This document shows, one piece after another, positions 63,122-64,000 of a stretch of 64,000 nt of DNA. Numbering within the stretch: position 1 is the first letter of the stretch; each line of letters begins with the position of its first letter. The notes beneath the pieces were generated by a model. That model saw nothing but the letters and a program-made list of their open reading frames with translations, searched no databases and was not told the origin of the DNA. The translations under genes were made by a program, and so were the position numbers. This DNA is from Streptomyces uncialis (GTDB taxonomy: Bacteria; Actinomycetota; Actinomycetes; Streptomycetales; Streptomycetaceae): the NCBI RefSeq assembly GCF_036250755.1, contig NZ_CP109583.1:5929501-5993500 (forward strand), written 5' to 3'.

Positions 63122-63192
63122 CCCGGCTGACCCGGCTGACCCGGCTGACCCGGCCGCCCCGGCTGACCCGGCTGACCCGGCCGCCCCGGCCG
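63118..63192. repeat. 9-bp tandem repeats between convergent genes
   Basis: About eight units of CCCGGCTGA or CCCGGCCGC beginning inside the stop codon of the oxidase gene. They end just before the end of ssgG. Confidence 0.85.
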
Positions 63193-63209
63193 TGCGCACC
63201 GCCGGGGTC

Positions 63210-63692
63210 TCACTCGCCGTCCTTGGACTCGTCCGACGGCCAGGGGTCGCGCAGCCACAACTCGTCCTGGGCGCGGCCCGGGGTGGGGGCGAGCAGCTCG
63301 GCGAGACCGTCGTCGATGCGGAGCCGGTCCATCTCGGAACCCGGGGGGACCGTCCGCAGGGTGCGCTCCAGCCAGGCCGACACGGGCGCGGCCGGGGCCT
63401 CCAGCAGGGCGTCCCCGTCCGGTGAGGTCAGCGCCATCAGCACCACACTGCGGCCGTCCACCTTGGTCGGCCACACCCGTACGTCACCGTGCCCGCAGGG
63501 CCGGAACACCCCTTCGACGAGCAGTTCCCGGGCGAAGGTCCAGTTCACCGGGTGCGCGGTCCCGATGTGAAAGGCGATGTGCACGGCGAACGGGTCGTCG
63601 GACCGGTATGTCAGCCGGGCCGGTACGGGGATGCTCCGCTCGGGGGAAAGCACCAGTTTCAGTTCCAGTTCACGTTCCACCACGGTGTGCAT
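63210..63692 (-). CDS. ssgG: SsgA-like sporulation/cell division protein SsgG
   Basis: 160 residues of the SALP family, found only in sporulating actinobacteria. Conserved stretches are PVPARLTYRSDDPFAVHIAFH, WTFARELLVEGV and VRVWPTK. SALPs guide septum placement and wall remodelling in aerial hyphae; SsgG is linked to correct spacing of sporulation septa. The ATG at 63692 follows GGAGAGGA. The C-terminus is about 20 residues longer than SsgA/SsgB. The symbol rests on gene order next to the oxidase as I recall it in S. coelicolor. Confidence 0.85.
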   Translation of the reverse strand: MHTVVERELELKLVLSPERSIPVPARLTYRSDDPFAVHIAFHIGTAHPVNWTFARELLVEGVFRPCGHGDVRVWPTKVDGRSVVLMALTSPDGDALLEAPAAPVSAWLERTLRTVPPGSEMDRLRIDDGLAELLAPTPGRAQDELWLRDPWPSDESKDGE

Positions 63693-64000
63693 GTCGCACG
63701 TCCTCTCCTGTCCGGGTGGGTCCCGGGGCGGGCCCACACAGGGGAGAGGCCCCCGGGCCCCGACCATTACGCGACTTTCCCCAACTTTTTTCGGTACGCC
63801 TCGCGCGGCCCGGTCCGCCGCCCCGCCGGGCCCGTTCGCCCCGGCCCGCGCCACCGTGGTCCCGAGGGACGACAACGGGTCAAGGCGCCCATGCCAGAAC
63901 AAGTTGCCCGAAAGGAGTGTGTCCGGCGGGACCCGCGCAGGTGAGGGTTCAGTTCTGATAGATGTGGACCCCAAAACCCACCACCGAGCAGATACGGGAC
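63693..64000. other. Upstream region of ssgG and window edge
   Basis: No complete gene. On the plus strand two frames run off the edge: a GTG at 63919 directly behind AAAGGAG, and an ATG at 63962 (MWTPKPTTEQIRD). Either could begin a gene continuing outside; the evidence is too short to choose. AACTTTTTT near 63783 may belong to the ssgG promoter area. Confidence 0.3.

Overview
The window is high-GC (roughly 70% by eye) chromosomal DNA from a Streptomyces or very close relative. The evidence is GTG/TTG starts, G/C third positions, a paired pkaA/pkaB kinase locus, ftsEX-smpB-ssrA, an ECF sigma/anti-sigma pair, hupA, a SsgA-like protein and many genes lacking a ribosome binding site but carrying a TANNNT box 6-8 nt before the start codon. 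From memory, unverified, the order follows the S. coelicolor core from about SCO2974 down to SCO2924, with local differences. I see no transposase, integrase, prophage, CRISPR array or large antibiotic cluster.

Layout. 1-3.8 kb: two receptor-like Ser/Thr kinases. 4.5-11.7 kb: prfB, a sortase-type surface protein, a small zinc-ribbon membrane protein, ftsE-ftsX, a C-terminal processing protease, smpB and tmRNA (tag ADSKRDSFALAA). 12.8-17.7 kb: a translationally coupled envelope operon (membrane protein, NodB deacetylase/GT2 synthase, acyltransferase) and a CGNR regulator. 18.4-28.1 kb: SigU-like ECF sigma with anti-sigma, helD, a probable structured small RNA, malic enzyme, hupA, murA, an YqgE protein and a DUF3039 protein. 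28.7-34 kb: aminosugar ABC uptake operon plus GH20 hexosaminidase behind a DasR-type operator. 34.4-39.9 kb: an overlapping three-gene molybdenum hydroxylase operon with two oddities, a 545-residue His-rich extension on the 2Fe-2S subunit and loss of the catalytic Glu motif in the large subunit. 40-50.6 kb: tandem SUKH-type protein, AraC regulator and cupin, tRNA-Cys, secreted hydrolase, GNAT, MFS exporter, RHH/Doc toxin-antitoxin pair and a DEIH helicase. 51.1-64 kb: IclR regulator, secreted Lon-like protease, ArsR regulator under a 14-bp-periodic repeat array, four overlapping betaine/choline-type ABC genes, Lrp regulator divergent from hppD, TPR protein, GlcD-like oxidase and ssgG.

The most unusual non-coding structure is a family of large palindromic islands in the gaps after pkaB, ssrA, the CGNR gene and hppD, with a simpler relative after the malic enzyme gene. 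Each full island has left arms carrying GCGCAGTTCCCCGCGCCCCT, right arms carrying the same sequence inverted, and at the centre a conserved, itself foldable, about 100-nt core. Four cores and fifteen exact 20-mers occur here, all outside genes.

Genes that probably act together: ftsEX with the S41 protease and ssgG (division and morphogenesis); smpB with ssrA (ribosome rescue); sigU with its anti-sigma; the aminosugar ABC genes with GH20 (chitin and cell-wall aminosugar recycling); the three molybdenum hydroxylase subunits; and the four-gene compatible-solute transporter. Starts were chosen from ribosome binding sites, leaderless promoters, stop/start overlaps and domain boundaries; alternatives are given where the choice is open.
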